This document shows positions 33,112 to 43,725 of a DNA stretch of 64,000 nt, one piece after another. A model generated the notes under the pieces. The model searched no databases and was not told the origin of the DNA. It saw nothing but the letters and a program-made list of their open reading frames with translations. The translations under genes were made by a program, and so were the position numbers. The stretch's first letter is position 1. Each line of letters begins with the position of its first letter. The stretch is from contig JANQBS010000129.1 of assembly GCA_033085395.1 (NCBI GenBank), positions 1-64,000 of the forward strand, given 5' to 3'. This DNA is from Xanthoparmelia taractica (taxonomy: Eukaryota > Ascomycota > Lecanoromycetes > Lecanorales > Parmeliaceae).

Positions 33112-35040
33112 ATGGACTCTGCGCTGGTATCTCCGCCAAATCTGACGCCCTACGAGCGCTTCCTCGAGCGTTGCTCCCTTCCCGAACTCAATTGGTACAT
33201 CAGCTCCGTGAGCGACCACTTCGACGCTCTACTTGCCTGCAGTGACCCATATCGCTCCATTCGCCTCTCTACATATCTCACGCAACGGTTTGCCCATTGC
33301 CCCCAACACTTCAACGATGTTTGGATACCAGCGCTCCCTATAGACGAAGACCGCTACTCTCCAAGGAACGTAGGCGTCGACCTGGAGAACCGGACTCTCT
33401 TCTTTCCAAAGCTTCATTCCCCAGAAACTCGCGGCGATGGCAAGCAAACGTCTCCGGTGTCAGCTTTGGCGTCCTTCCTGGCCGGCTTACTGGCTACTAC
33501 TCTCTGGGACAAGTCTGTTCAGAACCCAAAGCACAGCCGCGTACGCTTTATCAACAACACCTTTATTGTCATTGATGGGATCTACAAGCAGTTGTCGGAT
33601 AGATGGCTCAATGGTGAAGTAGCCGCAAAGCAGCTACTCTACGCTGTAGGTGTTATCCAGGTCACCGCCCTGGAGAAATTGCAGAAGGAATTACAAGAGG
33701 TGGAAGGCGTTATCAAGGTCACAGCGGTGCCTTCAGATTTGAAGATCAAGGACTGGCCGACGAGCTTTCTGCCCATTGAGGCTGTAGGGGACGTCACTGC
33801 TCAGCCTGCCTCAGAAGTTACAGCACGCCCTCCTATACACTCCTCAAACGGCGTTGCCCAAAATGGGAGCCACACAAATGGCGTGCATACCAACGGTGTC
33901 GACTTGAACGGCGAAGGTAGTGCTAAGAGTGAATCAGTCACGCTCGTTGTTCCCTCCGCCGGACGTTCTTCGCGATTTCCAGGCGTGAAGCCCAAATGGA
34001 TGCTCACCCAACCCAGCGGTTGCCTCATGGTCGTTGACGCACTGGGAGCATTGGACCTGACCAGCGTCAGCCATGTCGTCATCGGGCTGCTGAAGGAGCA
34101 CGTAGATAAATATTGCGGTGGGGACGTAGACGCAATTGTCAAAACTTTCGAAGATGGTGTTCCACGTCTTCAAGATATCAAAGTCTCCATTGTGGTCATA
34201 GCAGAAGAGACAGTTGACCAAACCCAAACCATCGAATGCATCCTCAACGCCGCCAATGTGACTGGCCCCATCTTTCTCAAGGACTGCGATAACCAGTTCA
34301 AATGTCCCGTCCCAGCAGTGGACGGCGTAGCTACGCTTGAGATCACGCGCGAAACCGAATCAGGCGTCTCCAACGTTGCTTCTAAAGGATACGTAGCCGT
34401 CAACTCCCAAACCGGCCAACTCACAAGCATCGTCGAAAAGCTAATGGTCAGCAATACTTTCTGCATCGGCGGCTATGCGTGGAAATCCGCCCAAGACTTC
34501 CTCTCCCGCGTTGCCCAAGCGAGAAAATACCAGATCATGGCGTCCGCTACCAAAGGCGTCGAGCTAGCAGTCTCGGATGTGATTTGGCTGAAAATGGCTA
34601 CCGGCGCCCCTTTCTTCTCGATCCCAGCTGCAAACTACGAAGATTGGGGCACCCTCCCTTCTTGGCGCGCCTACTGCGATAGCTTCAAAACGCTCTTCGT
34701 CGACATTGACGGCACGCTCATGAAGAATAGCGGTCAGTACTTTGTCCCCACCTGGGGCACCACGGCCCCTTTGACGAAGAATGTCGACCATTTGAACAAA
34801 ATGCATGCGACCGGCAGAGTCAGAATCATCCTCGTCACGTCGAGGTTGGAGAAATTCAGAGACGCGACAATTAAGCAGTTGGAGCAGTACGGGGTCAAGT
34901 ACGACCAGATAATCTTCGGCATGCTGCACGCAAGTCGGGTGGTCATCAACGACTACGCACCCACCAACCCGTATCCGTCTGCGGAGTGTGTGAATATACC
35001 AAGGAATGCGGAGGATTTGCCGCATATGTTGCCTTTGTGA
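33112..35040 (+). CDS. sugar-nucleotidyltransferase fused to HAD phosphatase
   Basis: Single exon, 642 aa from the ATG at 33112. The frame extends upstream only to a GTG, through the leader repeats. Residues 1-230 are a helical N-terminal region I do not recognise. A disordered Asn/Gly/His linker (SNGVAQNGSHTNG) follows. Residues ~278-500 are a GT-A-fold nucleotidyltransferase: nucleotide loop LVVPSAGRSSRFPG with Lys near PKWML, metal-binding DCD (391-393), FCIGGYAWKSAQDF and DVIWLKMA. Residues ~525-642 are a HAD hydrolase: FVDIDGTLM (nucleophile Asp531, acid Asp533), ILVTSR (motif II) and VVINDYAP (motif IV). This HAD type resembles phosphatases of bacterial capsule loci. NTase-HAD fusion also recalls vertebrate CMP-sialate synthetase in layout, not in sequence. 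It would make a nucleotide-activated sugar and remove a phosphate in the same pathway. The paralogous copy in the minus-strand neighbour has lost these acids. Confidence 0.8.
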   Translation: MDSALVSPPNLTPYERFLERCSLPELNWYISSVSDHFDALLACSDPYRSIRLSTYLTQRFAHCPQHFNDVWIPALPIDEDRYSPRNVGVDLENRTLFFPKLHSPETRGDGKQTSPVSALASFLAGLLATTLWDKSVQNPKHSRVRFINNTFIVIDGIYKQLSDRWLNGEVAAKQLLYAVGVIQVTALEKLQKELQEVEGVIKVTAVPSDLKIKDWPTSFLPIEAVGDVTAQPASEVTARPPIHSSNGVAQNGSHTNGVHTNGVDLNGEGSAKSESVTLVVPSAGRSSRFPGVKPKWMLTQPSGCLMVVDALGALDLTSVSHVVIGLLKEHVDKYCGGDVDAIVKTFEDGVPRLQDIKVSIVVIAEETVDQTQTIECILNAANVTGPIFLKDCDNQFKCPVPAVDGVATLEITRETESGVSNVASKGYVAVNSQTGQLTSIVEKLMVSNTFCIGGYAWKSAQDFLSRVAQARKYQIMASATKGVELAVSDVIWLKMATGAPFFSIPAANYEDWGTLPSWRAYCDSFKTLFVDIDGTLMKNSGQYFVPTWGTTAPLTKNVDHLNKMHATGRVRIILVTSRLEKFRDATIKQLEQYGVKYDQIIFGMLHASRVVINDYAPTNPYPSAECVNIPRNAEDLPHMLPL

Positions 35041-35840
35041 ATGTGTTCAGAATTTATACGCGCATTGATTGTGTTGAGCGAGAGAGAGATGATTGTGTCT
35101 GGATACCTAGAGATGAGTAACGTACCTGCGTTTGCTATATAGATGGATCTGCGCATTCTGGATGTACTATTACTTTAGCAGCTCTGTGAGCTGGGTTGGC
35201 GCGGTTGATATTTCACTTCTCTGATGGATCTTCGTCTGTACTTTCACTCTTTGAACCTCCATTAGGCAATGTACATCATCTTTTCACCAACCTTATCCAT
35301 CCAATTATACGACCAACATACTCGTACAGCGAACAATAAACATAGGCACGGCAGACATCATCATTCTTTGAAAAACAGAAGCGAAGCTTCTCATAATAAT
35401 TCATCTCAATGAAATGTCTAAATATCTTGCTTGCTAAGCGAACCTCCCAAGAAAAAAAAAAATCCACCTTAGCAACCAAAGTATACCTCCCCACAGGGAC
35501 GCCGCCGCTGTATCTAATTATCCTTCCATACTCCATGCTCCATTCCCATCCATATATAATATACTTTCTTTTATACACAATGTCTCTTAAGATAGGATCG
35601 GCGCGCAAGTCTCCGACCGCTGCTTTTCCATTTCGTTGAGGGCCATGTCTGATTTGACAGACTGTCGGGTCAAAGGATGAATGAGTCGAGGTCGTTGGGC
35701 TATTCAAAAGAGAGCGCTTAGCGTACTTTCAGAGGATTGGTGGTGTGCTTGCGGGCTTTGCCTCTGGAGCCTTGTTGGCGTTGGCTTTTGGCCCTGGTTC
35801 ATCATGGCTCCTGATTGTTCGGTCGGCGCCGCCATCGCAA
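35041..35840. other. 0.8 kb spacer between convergent genes
   Basis: Shared 3' region of the nucleotidyltransferase-HAD and the transporter-glycosyltransferase genes. It holds AT-rich 3'-UTR-like sequence with an A run at about 35450-35462 and no supported gene. Confidence 0.5.
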
Positions 35841-38384
35841 TCACCAGTGCTTCGACCATGAGTCTTCCGTCCCCGTGTCCGCATCTCCACCTAAGGCCTC
35901 CATTAATCCCCCCAACTCCTTCAGCATCCTCTGCTCATCCTCTTTTCCCCTCATTGCTGCGGTGATATTACTGCCCAGCATCTTGGACTCTCGCTCCAAG
36001 CGTCCATAGTGCGTTTTCACGTGGTCCTCGTTCAGATAGTTAAGGTGATGCCCACACCTCTTCCACAGGATCTCCGGCCCCTTGGGATACCCACTGCAGC
36101 ACCCCCCCCAGCAGTCGCCGAAATGGGTCATGACAGGCAGCGTCGGGTGAGAGCGCCGAGACATGTCGATGATGCGTGCCATGCTTGCGACTGCTATTTC
36201 GTGGAAGACGTCGTGGGACGCGTAGATTGTGGAGAGGATGATCCATTCAGCGAAGAAGCGGCGGGGGATGTAGTAGAGGTCGGCCCAGCCGACGCAGAAC
36301 TCGTCGCCTTTGATACTGAAGTCCTGGCCAAAACGGTCGTGGACTTCGCGGGCGGCGTCGGTAGCCGGGCGTTGGGCTCCTCGGTCGAACCAGAACCAGT
36401 CGCCCATGACCTCGTCCCTGGTGTTTTCAGTCATGCAGAGATATTTCGGGCCGTCCATGTCAGGGAGCCATATGTTTTCGAAATCCTCGTGAGCAAACGC
36501 CATTGGGTCGAGCCATATGTCGAAATGGAAGAAGAAAATGCCGTCTATTTGCGAGGCGCTATCATTGACAGGTGCGTCGAGTATCAGCTTCATGGTGTCT
36601 CCGAGGGCTTTGTATGCGGTAAAGGTCTGCTCGAAAGAATCATGGGTGAGATTCAGTTGGTGCTTGTTAGGAGTGAGGTGGGGCATGCTGATGTGTATCT
36701 CTCGGAAGAAGGGTTCGTACGCCATTACCGTTGGTATCCGTTCGGGGCGATCTCCGTTGATTCGAATGAAGGCCATGCTGTTTTTAAAAGGTGACTCGAG
36801 TTTGGTCACATTCGAACTGGAATCAAGGGCATCGACTTCTGGTACCTTGGAGGCTCCTTTATCAGGCATGTGTGCATTGCCAAGTGAGAGCCAGACGATG
36901 ATGACGATCGTCAAGAACGTAGAGAGGCTTGTTGTGATGTTGCGATTCCAATGCTGCAAAAGCGTGGTCAGTATCGTGCATTATCATGATGTACTCATGG
37001 AGTACGTACTTTGGCGGAGACCTTTTCGGAGGCCTGGGTCAGCATTGTCGGAGGAGCCTGTTCCGGAATCGAATTTGGTGCCGGTTTCGGAGGCGCAGCT
37101 TCCATGTATAGCCATGTAGAGATAAAGACTACCAACGTACCAGGCAGAACGAGAAATGACATCTCAGCGCCGAAAAGGAGTGGCGAAAGGTAAAGGAGGA
37201 TTCCAGTCGAGACTGCCGTTGCGAAGCACTTAATGATCGCATCTGCATACTTGTATACGGCGGTAATAGCAAGGCCAATGAAGACGTTGCTGAGCACCAC
37301 CATGATGGCTCCAATGCTGTTATAACCGCTGAAGAAAGAGGGCTCGTCTGACTTCAGGATCTTCATGATGATATGGATGACCAGGTTGATGGCGGCTCCA
37401 GAAGCGTACAGAGTCTGATTATCCCCGTGCAAAGAGGCAGTCCCCCTTTTGCATAAACTCTGATTATAGACACCCGCGGATGCACTGAGGAAGGTCTGGA
37501 AGATGAGCAGCGTATAAGTTGAGAGTGGATATGAGGCTCCGGTGTCAGGGCGATATTGCGTTACCATGAGGCCACAGATCTGTTGCGCCGTTAGTGCCTG
37601 ATTTGTAAATGCTTGCCGAGTACGTACCTGTGTAATTATGGCAATCCATTGGAGCTTAACGATCCTAGTTCCAAGGGCAAAGAGCATGACCAGCGCGGTG
37701 ACCAATGTGATTCCGGACTTTAAAAGTTGGATAGTGCCAGGATCTGCAAGCTTGTAGGCCACGAATATCTGTAGATCCCACTTCATCAGATACTTCTTCC
37801 CAATCTGATACTAACTGGAGGTAGCATACCGTATTATTGATCAAAGCATATAAAAGAGCCAGCGAGAAGAAGCCGTATTTGGTATCCATGGGCACTTCAT
37901 TCTTGCAATAGTTCCAGAACTCTTTCAGTGTCAAGCCTCCTCCTGCAGCACCTGGCGATAGTGGTATCTTGACATGGTCCTCGCTCCCATTATTTCCCTC
38001 CTCTAAAGTCGATGTCTCACTGAAAGTTCTCGAGTCATCCTTCTCTTCCAGCGATACTCGCTCCGGCGACGCCGCTGCGGCCTGATATGAAAAGCTCCTG
38101 GCAGCGTGCCGCCTCCGGCATTCCCGATAGAAGAGGAATGTTGAAAGTGCACATTTGAGAAATTCGGATATGGTGATGGAGGATGAGGTCGAGAAAGTGT
38201 AGCTGCGCACGGATTATTGGCCCACTCACTTCCAAGTTGGACATCAGGAGTTTACTGACCTTCCACCCTTCTGTGCTATTTTGTAAATTATTCCAATGCC
38301 AACCTGTATTGCGACAAGAGCCAATGCCGCAGCATAGGCTGGGCTCCATCCCACGAGAGAAGTCGAGAAAGTCGATCGCAACAT
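35841..38384 (-). CDS. nucleotide-sugar transporter fused to Golgi glycosyltransferase-like domain
   Basis: Five exons on the minus strand: 38384-38260, 38202-37830, 37768-37628, 37579-37010 and 36953-35841. Introns are 57, 61, 48 and 56 nt. Phases close, giving 773 aa. Residues 1-400 are an SLC35A-type transporter: YAAALALVAIQVGIGI (TM1), ISEFLKCALSTFLFY, TIFVAYKLADPGT, then LLKSGITLVTALVMLFAL, LQWIAIITQICGLM and SASAGVYNQSLCKR. After a Pro-rich ~35-aa cytosolic linker, a signal-anchor segment (STFLTIVIIVWLSLG, ~412-430) leads to a lumenal domain with FFFHFDIWLDP (DxxxD), DWFWFDRG, GWADLYYIPRRFF and a Cys cluster HFGDCWGGCC..RCGHHLNYL. The lumenal part looks like an unassigned glycosyltransferase. 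Fusion is favoured because the second part has an in-frame stop and no ATG before its membrane anchor. The alternative is two genes 36 bp apart. The import substrate is unknown. Confidence 0.72.
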
Positions 38385-39030
38385 GATGGCTGAGAGAGTG
38401 ACAGGGGGATAGAAAGGTTGTCAAAGGAGCGACATGGAGGAGCAGATAGAGACAGAAGATTCCAACAAGAATGGTAGATGCAGAAAAGTAGTGGTGTCCT
38501 GGGCATAGCCTCCCGTACGAACAACGGTCAGATGCGCCAACGCCACGAGAGGCACGGGAAATAGAGTCAGAACAGACATGGTAGTTTCTATTACCTGCGG
38601 TTCGCCTCAACCTGAACCAACAGGGGGGGGTGGGGGGGTGTTGGAAGTGAGAAGGAGTAAGAATGGTTGCAAAAAAGAAGAACCCAGACCTTTTAGCCGG
38701 GTAATGCTTAGTGTTGTTTCCCTTGTTCAGCGTGTTTTATCGAATCGATGGATCATGAATACGGATAGAGTGCTGATTACGAGTCAAACTTCTGCTCGTA
38801 CTTTTACGCCTGCGGTCAGGCCCTAATCTCTAGCCCCGATACCGTATTTTACACTAGTGCCATCTCGTGGTGCACACACCAAATTTATCTGAAACTTGGC
38901 CCAAGTGTTGGCCCTGAAGTCCGTCTCTCTTGGCATTCTTCTCGTCCCTTGTCCCTTGCATAAGCTTGCACATGATTTATGAAAGCCCCTCCTACCTAAT
39001 CACCAATTCGACATGCTATAACTTCAAATA

Positions 39031-39080
39031 CTCACAAATACTCACAAGTACTCACAAATACTCACAAATACTCACAAATA
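39031..39080. repeat. 10-bp tandem repeat, five copies
   Basis: CTCACAAATA repeated five times with one change (CTCACAAGTA). A simple minisatellite in non-coding DNA. Confidence 0.85.
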
Positions 39081-39770
39081 CTTCGTACTCATCAACTGTA
39101 CGCCGTGGCAATGCTATCACATTTTGCGATTACTGGTACCGACGCGGTCGAGACCGAAACCTTCAAAGCCTTCAACGCCTTCAAAGCCCAGACCGATGTC
39201 ATACTTCGAGGTTGACCTTCCACTTCGAGACCGATCTTATCCTTTGAGGCTTGATCCTATCCTTTGGGGCTGCTCATGAAATCTGTCGCGACCCGAAAGT
39301 TCATCACGCAACTACTGGGACCATCTCACCAGACCGAATATATCCTTCACGACGCAAGTCACCATTTGCTAATCATGCCCTGCTTCGAGATCGACATGAA
39401 ATGGCTTTCTACAATGACACATGATTACCGACGAGACCAACGATATCCTGCAAAGCCGAGATTATCTTTATGGGGATTTCTCCCTCGATATCGATGCAGT
39501 TGTGCTTTTCGAATCGAACTGTACCTGACAACGTCCCTACCGCCTGGCTATGCGCCACTGAAAATACCCTGATCCAGCTTCGACAGATCTTCGGGATTTC
39601 TGGCTCAGGACGGTGGAGTAAGACCTCCAATGGACCCTGCATTAGGCAGAGCTTTGATCAAGTTGGTACCCCGAAGCCTCTTCTTGATAACATACCTTGC
39701 GGGCAATTGTCGAGCATCCTTATATGCAGCTCTTTAAGCCGTATGTCTCGCTCGTAGGCTCGCTCTACTC

Positions 39771-39938
39771 TCCGCTACGCAGCACGAATCATTCAGATCT
39801 GTCAAGGTCCCGCCAGAGTGGTACTGGCTATCATCGCTATCCCAGCAGATATTCTCCGCTGCGTAGCACGAATCATTCAGATCTGTTAAATGCCCGCCAT
39901 AGTGGTATTGGACGTCATCGCTATCCCAGTAGATGTTC
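39771..39938. repeat. 84-bp direct duplication, two copies
   Basis: Copies at 39771-39854 and 39855-39938 share long blocks (AGCACGAATCATTCAGATCT, ATCGCTATCCCAG) and differ mainly by C/T and G/A transitions. No coding function is seen. Confidence 0.8.
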
Positions 39939-41729
39939 CCTATGCACGTGAAGTCTGGCTTTAACCTAAATCGGACCTGCTTTGTAGGTCGGCGGAACTC
40001 TTCGGTCGCTGCTGTGGAGCATGTCTTTCCCAGGATTTGGTACGGCGCACCCCGTCGATTCCAAATATATGAAGAAACATTCTAGGCTCGTCAACATCCA
40101 TAATCTCACAAGTCTTGAAGGTCGCCGAGCGCCAACAAGCGTTTACCTTTAGCAAAGTTCTACAATCAGTACTATCTTCACTCATACGGCACCAGAACGA
40201 AAGTTGACAAGTACAGAACGATCTCGAGAAAGAAAAAGTAGCAAATTTAAGCTCAATGGTGTAGGAGCTGACCGGCTTGCAGATATAGTGTACCAAGTAA
40301 CTACCTGAGAAGGCTCTCCGCCCCCATTACGTGACAATCAAACCACAATACACTAAATACAAATCATTACTGAATGTGATCGAAGTCCAAGTTGGCGCCG
40401 CTCAATGCATGATATCAGCACTGGCCATTACGTCCCGTGGCGTGAGAATGAAGATGTCTTTCTCATGCATGACTGGAGCTACTAAATGCCGTCGGATTCG
40501 GGTTCCACAGCTTCTTTGAACCAAGCTACACCCTACCCGGCTTCCTACCTAAGAATAGTACACCATTTTCCCCCATAACAAGGGGGAGATTTTGGAAATG
40601 ATACGTGCAGCTCATGATCGGATGCAGATCTATGACATCTTCCTGTATGGGGCTCGTTCCAACGGTAGATGATAAGTGACCATGACGCTGTTATGCTATC
40701 TGTCCTCGTCCTCCACATTATTCAATTTAGCCGAAGACAGCCTTCCCTGACTCGCTTCTCCAGACCAAAGTTACAATGAAGGGCCCAGATAGTGGCAGCA
40801 AATGACTACCTTCAAATTTTGCAACTCAATTATGAAGATTCCAGCATCATAATCTCTGCTCAGAGCTTCTTGCCTATGATATATCTGATGTTAAGGAATC
40901 GCCTCCATTGCTCATTTCGACCGGCGAATTGGGGGGTTGCGGTGGGACACTCTGTGGACTCTCCACTGCTACTGTATTACTTGACTTTGAATTACAATAA
41001 TCTGCGAACAAAAGCAACCCATTGTTCCAAAGGTCTTTAACGAAAAGCGAAATCATGCCGGGCAGTCGCCATGCGATGGCCGAGATATTGATGGTAGATT
41101 TTGACATGCTCCATACGCTCTCGCCAACTAACAGCATCGCTGGACGCTTGGAATGTCTAAGGGCAGAAGCAGCATGTATCGGTCTTTGGTGGATCTACCC
41201 TCTTCGTCCAGCTTCCTCGAGTTCGAGAAGGTTCTAGGCTCTTTTGGCCCCATTTCCGCCGCGTCTGAGATGGGAAATTGTCTGGAGCACTTAATGAAGG
41301 TAAAGGGACGTTCAAGGACAGCCAGCATCTTGGGCGGGCCTGCAAGGTGGAGGAAGAATGGTAGGCTCCAGCGCACCACCAGGCTCTGGGATCATAATCC
41401 TGATATTTTTGGTCATTTCTCTCTCGCCCAGTCCTTCAGAAACCGAATTAGTGGATCTGGAGCTACCCGTCCCTGTGAGGCCAGAGAGCCAGTTGTTCTG
41501 GGTGAAACAATTGCTTGCAGGGAGCCGTGAGGTTCCCATGGAGCCTTTGCGACTGATCACCGACTTGCCGCCTAATCATCGAGATGGTCTGGGGATAAAG
41601 CCATCAAAGCGATCTTCTCCATATGGCTGCCAATATTTTCGACAAACAATAGATGACCCCTGAGGAAAACTCAACAGAAAGGGCGTTCTTCGTTCTCGGT
41701 AGGCTTCGACTCGGCATTGTATGCCATAT

Positions 41730-42960
41730 TTCTGGCTACTTCAAGGGTGTGCCCAGAGAAAGCAAGTGGATGAGCGGCGATGAGACGGCCCGTCCAAGCA
41801 GCAGCTGTTGAGCTCTTCCCGGGACATTCTGACAATCCCAAAAATAGTTGACACGATGCTTAGATAATTCGTGGTCAGCCCAGGCTCTTACTTGGAACTC
41901 GAACGAGCTCGTCCTCGCAACTGGCAAACGTGCAGATGTACGGTTGTAGATCGGCGAAAGCATGGAATCTAGTTACGTATAAGCTCTTCAGACGTGATGA
42001 CATTTGTTAAGGTTACACTGGAGAAATATACTCACCTCCAGTCAACGCGGTTCCCGATGCTCGAAAGAAGTTCTCCGCCTAAATAGCATTGAACAGGTTT
42101 GCCGGCACCAACCCTCTACGGGTTTACGAGGCACTCGCAATTGCCCTTCTCTCTGGCAAAACATTTGAGACAAATGATGTATGGGACTGAGTCTGGGCTG
42201 GGACACTGGTCCCAATGCCGGAATCATGGAACGCCGAGAAGATCGTACAGGGATCCTCACGCATGTACTCCTCTTCGACACCGTTCCTCGTACTGTCCAT
42301 TCGCAATTGCACATTGACATCTTCTGCCAATTTGCTTCTCCCAGACGCCTCGACCAACTGTGCCTCTGCATCCATGGATTTGTTGCATAACAACGAGGTG
42401 TACACTCTAGCAGCATCAGAGCCGTGGAATGATACTGGTGCCACTTCGGAAGATCCCACACGCCCCTTTTCTGTGCTACTGACCGTCTTGCTCTACTGAA
42501 TTGCATTGGTCATCCTCGGAAGGCTGACGGCGCAGCGAAGGTTGTTACTCAGCTGTCGAAAGGCATTAGGATACCTTCATGTCTCATAGAGAAGGCGCAA
42601 TTGCTTCCCGCATGACAGCCTTATAGTCTTATTCAACAATGAGCCATGTCATGCAGGCTTCATGGGCCTGTGCACCAACGGCTTCCGGCACCGGGCAAGC
42701 TGCTCGGGGAGCACAACTCCATGACGGGTATCCGGTGTTATCATCGGCTTCTCGCTGTAGTGCTATGTTATAAATGTCTTGGCTACGCCGGCTGAACAAG
42801 GCAGAAGTGAAGCGCAATGTCTGGATTCGAGGCCGCGATCCTGCCTCTCATCGTTATCTGCTGCCGGGCATAACGAAGAATCCCATCGTCCTCTCTCACG
42901 GTACAAATTGGTTTGCAAAACAACCAGATCTATCCGCAAGCTTTTCAGTGTTTGAAAAAT
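41730..42960 (-). pseudogene. decayed C2H2-type zinc-finger regulator
   Basis: Minus-strand fragments match a common fungal C2H2-type protein family of presumed regulators. At about 42290-42150 the text reads EEEYMREDPCTIFSAFHDSGIGTSVP then SHTSFVSN, followed in another frame by REGQLRVPRKPVEG (family: a Ser-rich DSAIGTS..SHTSF region, then R(V/L)PP.P). Further down, about 41910-41850, FEFQVRAWADHELSKHRVNYFWDCQN resembles the C....W..HE..HR..Y.C..C finger repeats with cysteines missing. Frames change at least three times, so no intact protein is encoded. The family call rests on these few blocks. Confidence 0.42.
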
Positions 42961-43699
42961 GGCCATGAAGGCTATTTTTCAGGAGCCCATGTGGTGTGAT
43001 ATCTCGGCTTTTGGAGGCCCTTCTAGGGGTGCTCTGCATACGCTCCAGGGCGCCTGGTGGTTAGATGACATATGTTCCAGGCCGTAGAAACCGTCCATTG
43101 GTGCCCCTGTGATGGAGTTGTGGATAGCCTCATGCCAGGCGAATCAACACTAGGCTGTAGTCTCTTCACAAATCTCACAACGCCTACTATAGTCTAACCT
43201 TTGCAACAACACGAAAAGATTCCCACGTGCCCTCACAGATAACCAAGATATAGAGCAGAATCGCCTTCTCCTGTGTGCGATGCGTTCTCCAGCGGTCCCT
43301 AATCAACGCCAATGCGACTCCCCAGGAGCTCCCGTCCTCATCTAACAGGGGACCTGAAAGAGTCAGCCTTTTTTTCTTGGGGAGAAGGGGTAGCAGATGC
43401 TCGATCAGCGGGGTTCCATTCCTCACCTCTTACCGAATTCCGGATGCACCAACATGTCCGGCGCCCGCACATCAATCCAGTGATCCCGCGTCCACGATTC
43501 GAGTGCAGACCAGTCGACACAAGTGTGTGGCGTGGACCAATTGGCGGCTGGCATGCGCGATGTATGTCTCGGTCGACCGCATCGTCAGAACGGTCATGTC
43601 GCGTGGGCACATTATGGCATTCTTTCTTTATGAGATGGAGGCAGCGGACTCGAGAAGATGGGAAATTGTTTACTAATTACCTTACATGGCACACTGGAG

Positions 43700-43725
43700 G
43701 GAGAGAGAGAGAGAGAGAGAGAGAG
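43700..43725. repeat. (GA)n microsatellite
   Basis: About 13 GA units. A CT run at about 43998-44018 could pair with it in a transcript. Confidence 0.9.

Larger units (their letters stand above)
38385..41700. other. 3.3 kb gene-poor region with minisatellites
   Basis: Upstream of the transporter fusion. Contains a poly-G stretch (about 38623-38637), a 10-bp repeat (39031-39080) and an 84-bp duplication (39771-39938). Frames of up to 125 codons around 41150-41660 show no domain or splice continuity and are not called. Confidence 0.4.

Noticed and set aside
36009..36794. 261-codon plus-strand frame
   Set aside because: It is antisense to the glycosyltransferase-like exon, has no domain, and its composition mirrors the opposite strand's codon use.
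36995..37579. Reading the transporter as ending at the TGA at 36995
   Set aside because: The last four codons of that frame lie within a strong GTACGT intron, and the following frame lacks its own ATG before its membrane anchor. The fusion is preferred, with two genes kept as an alternative.
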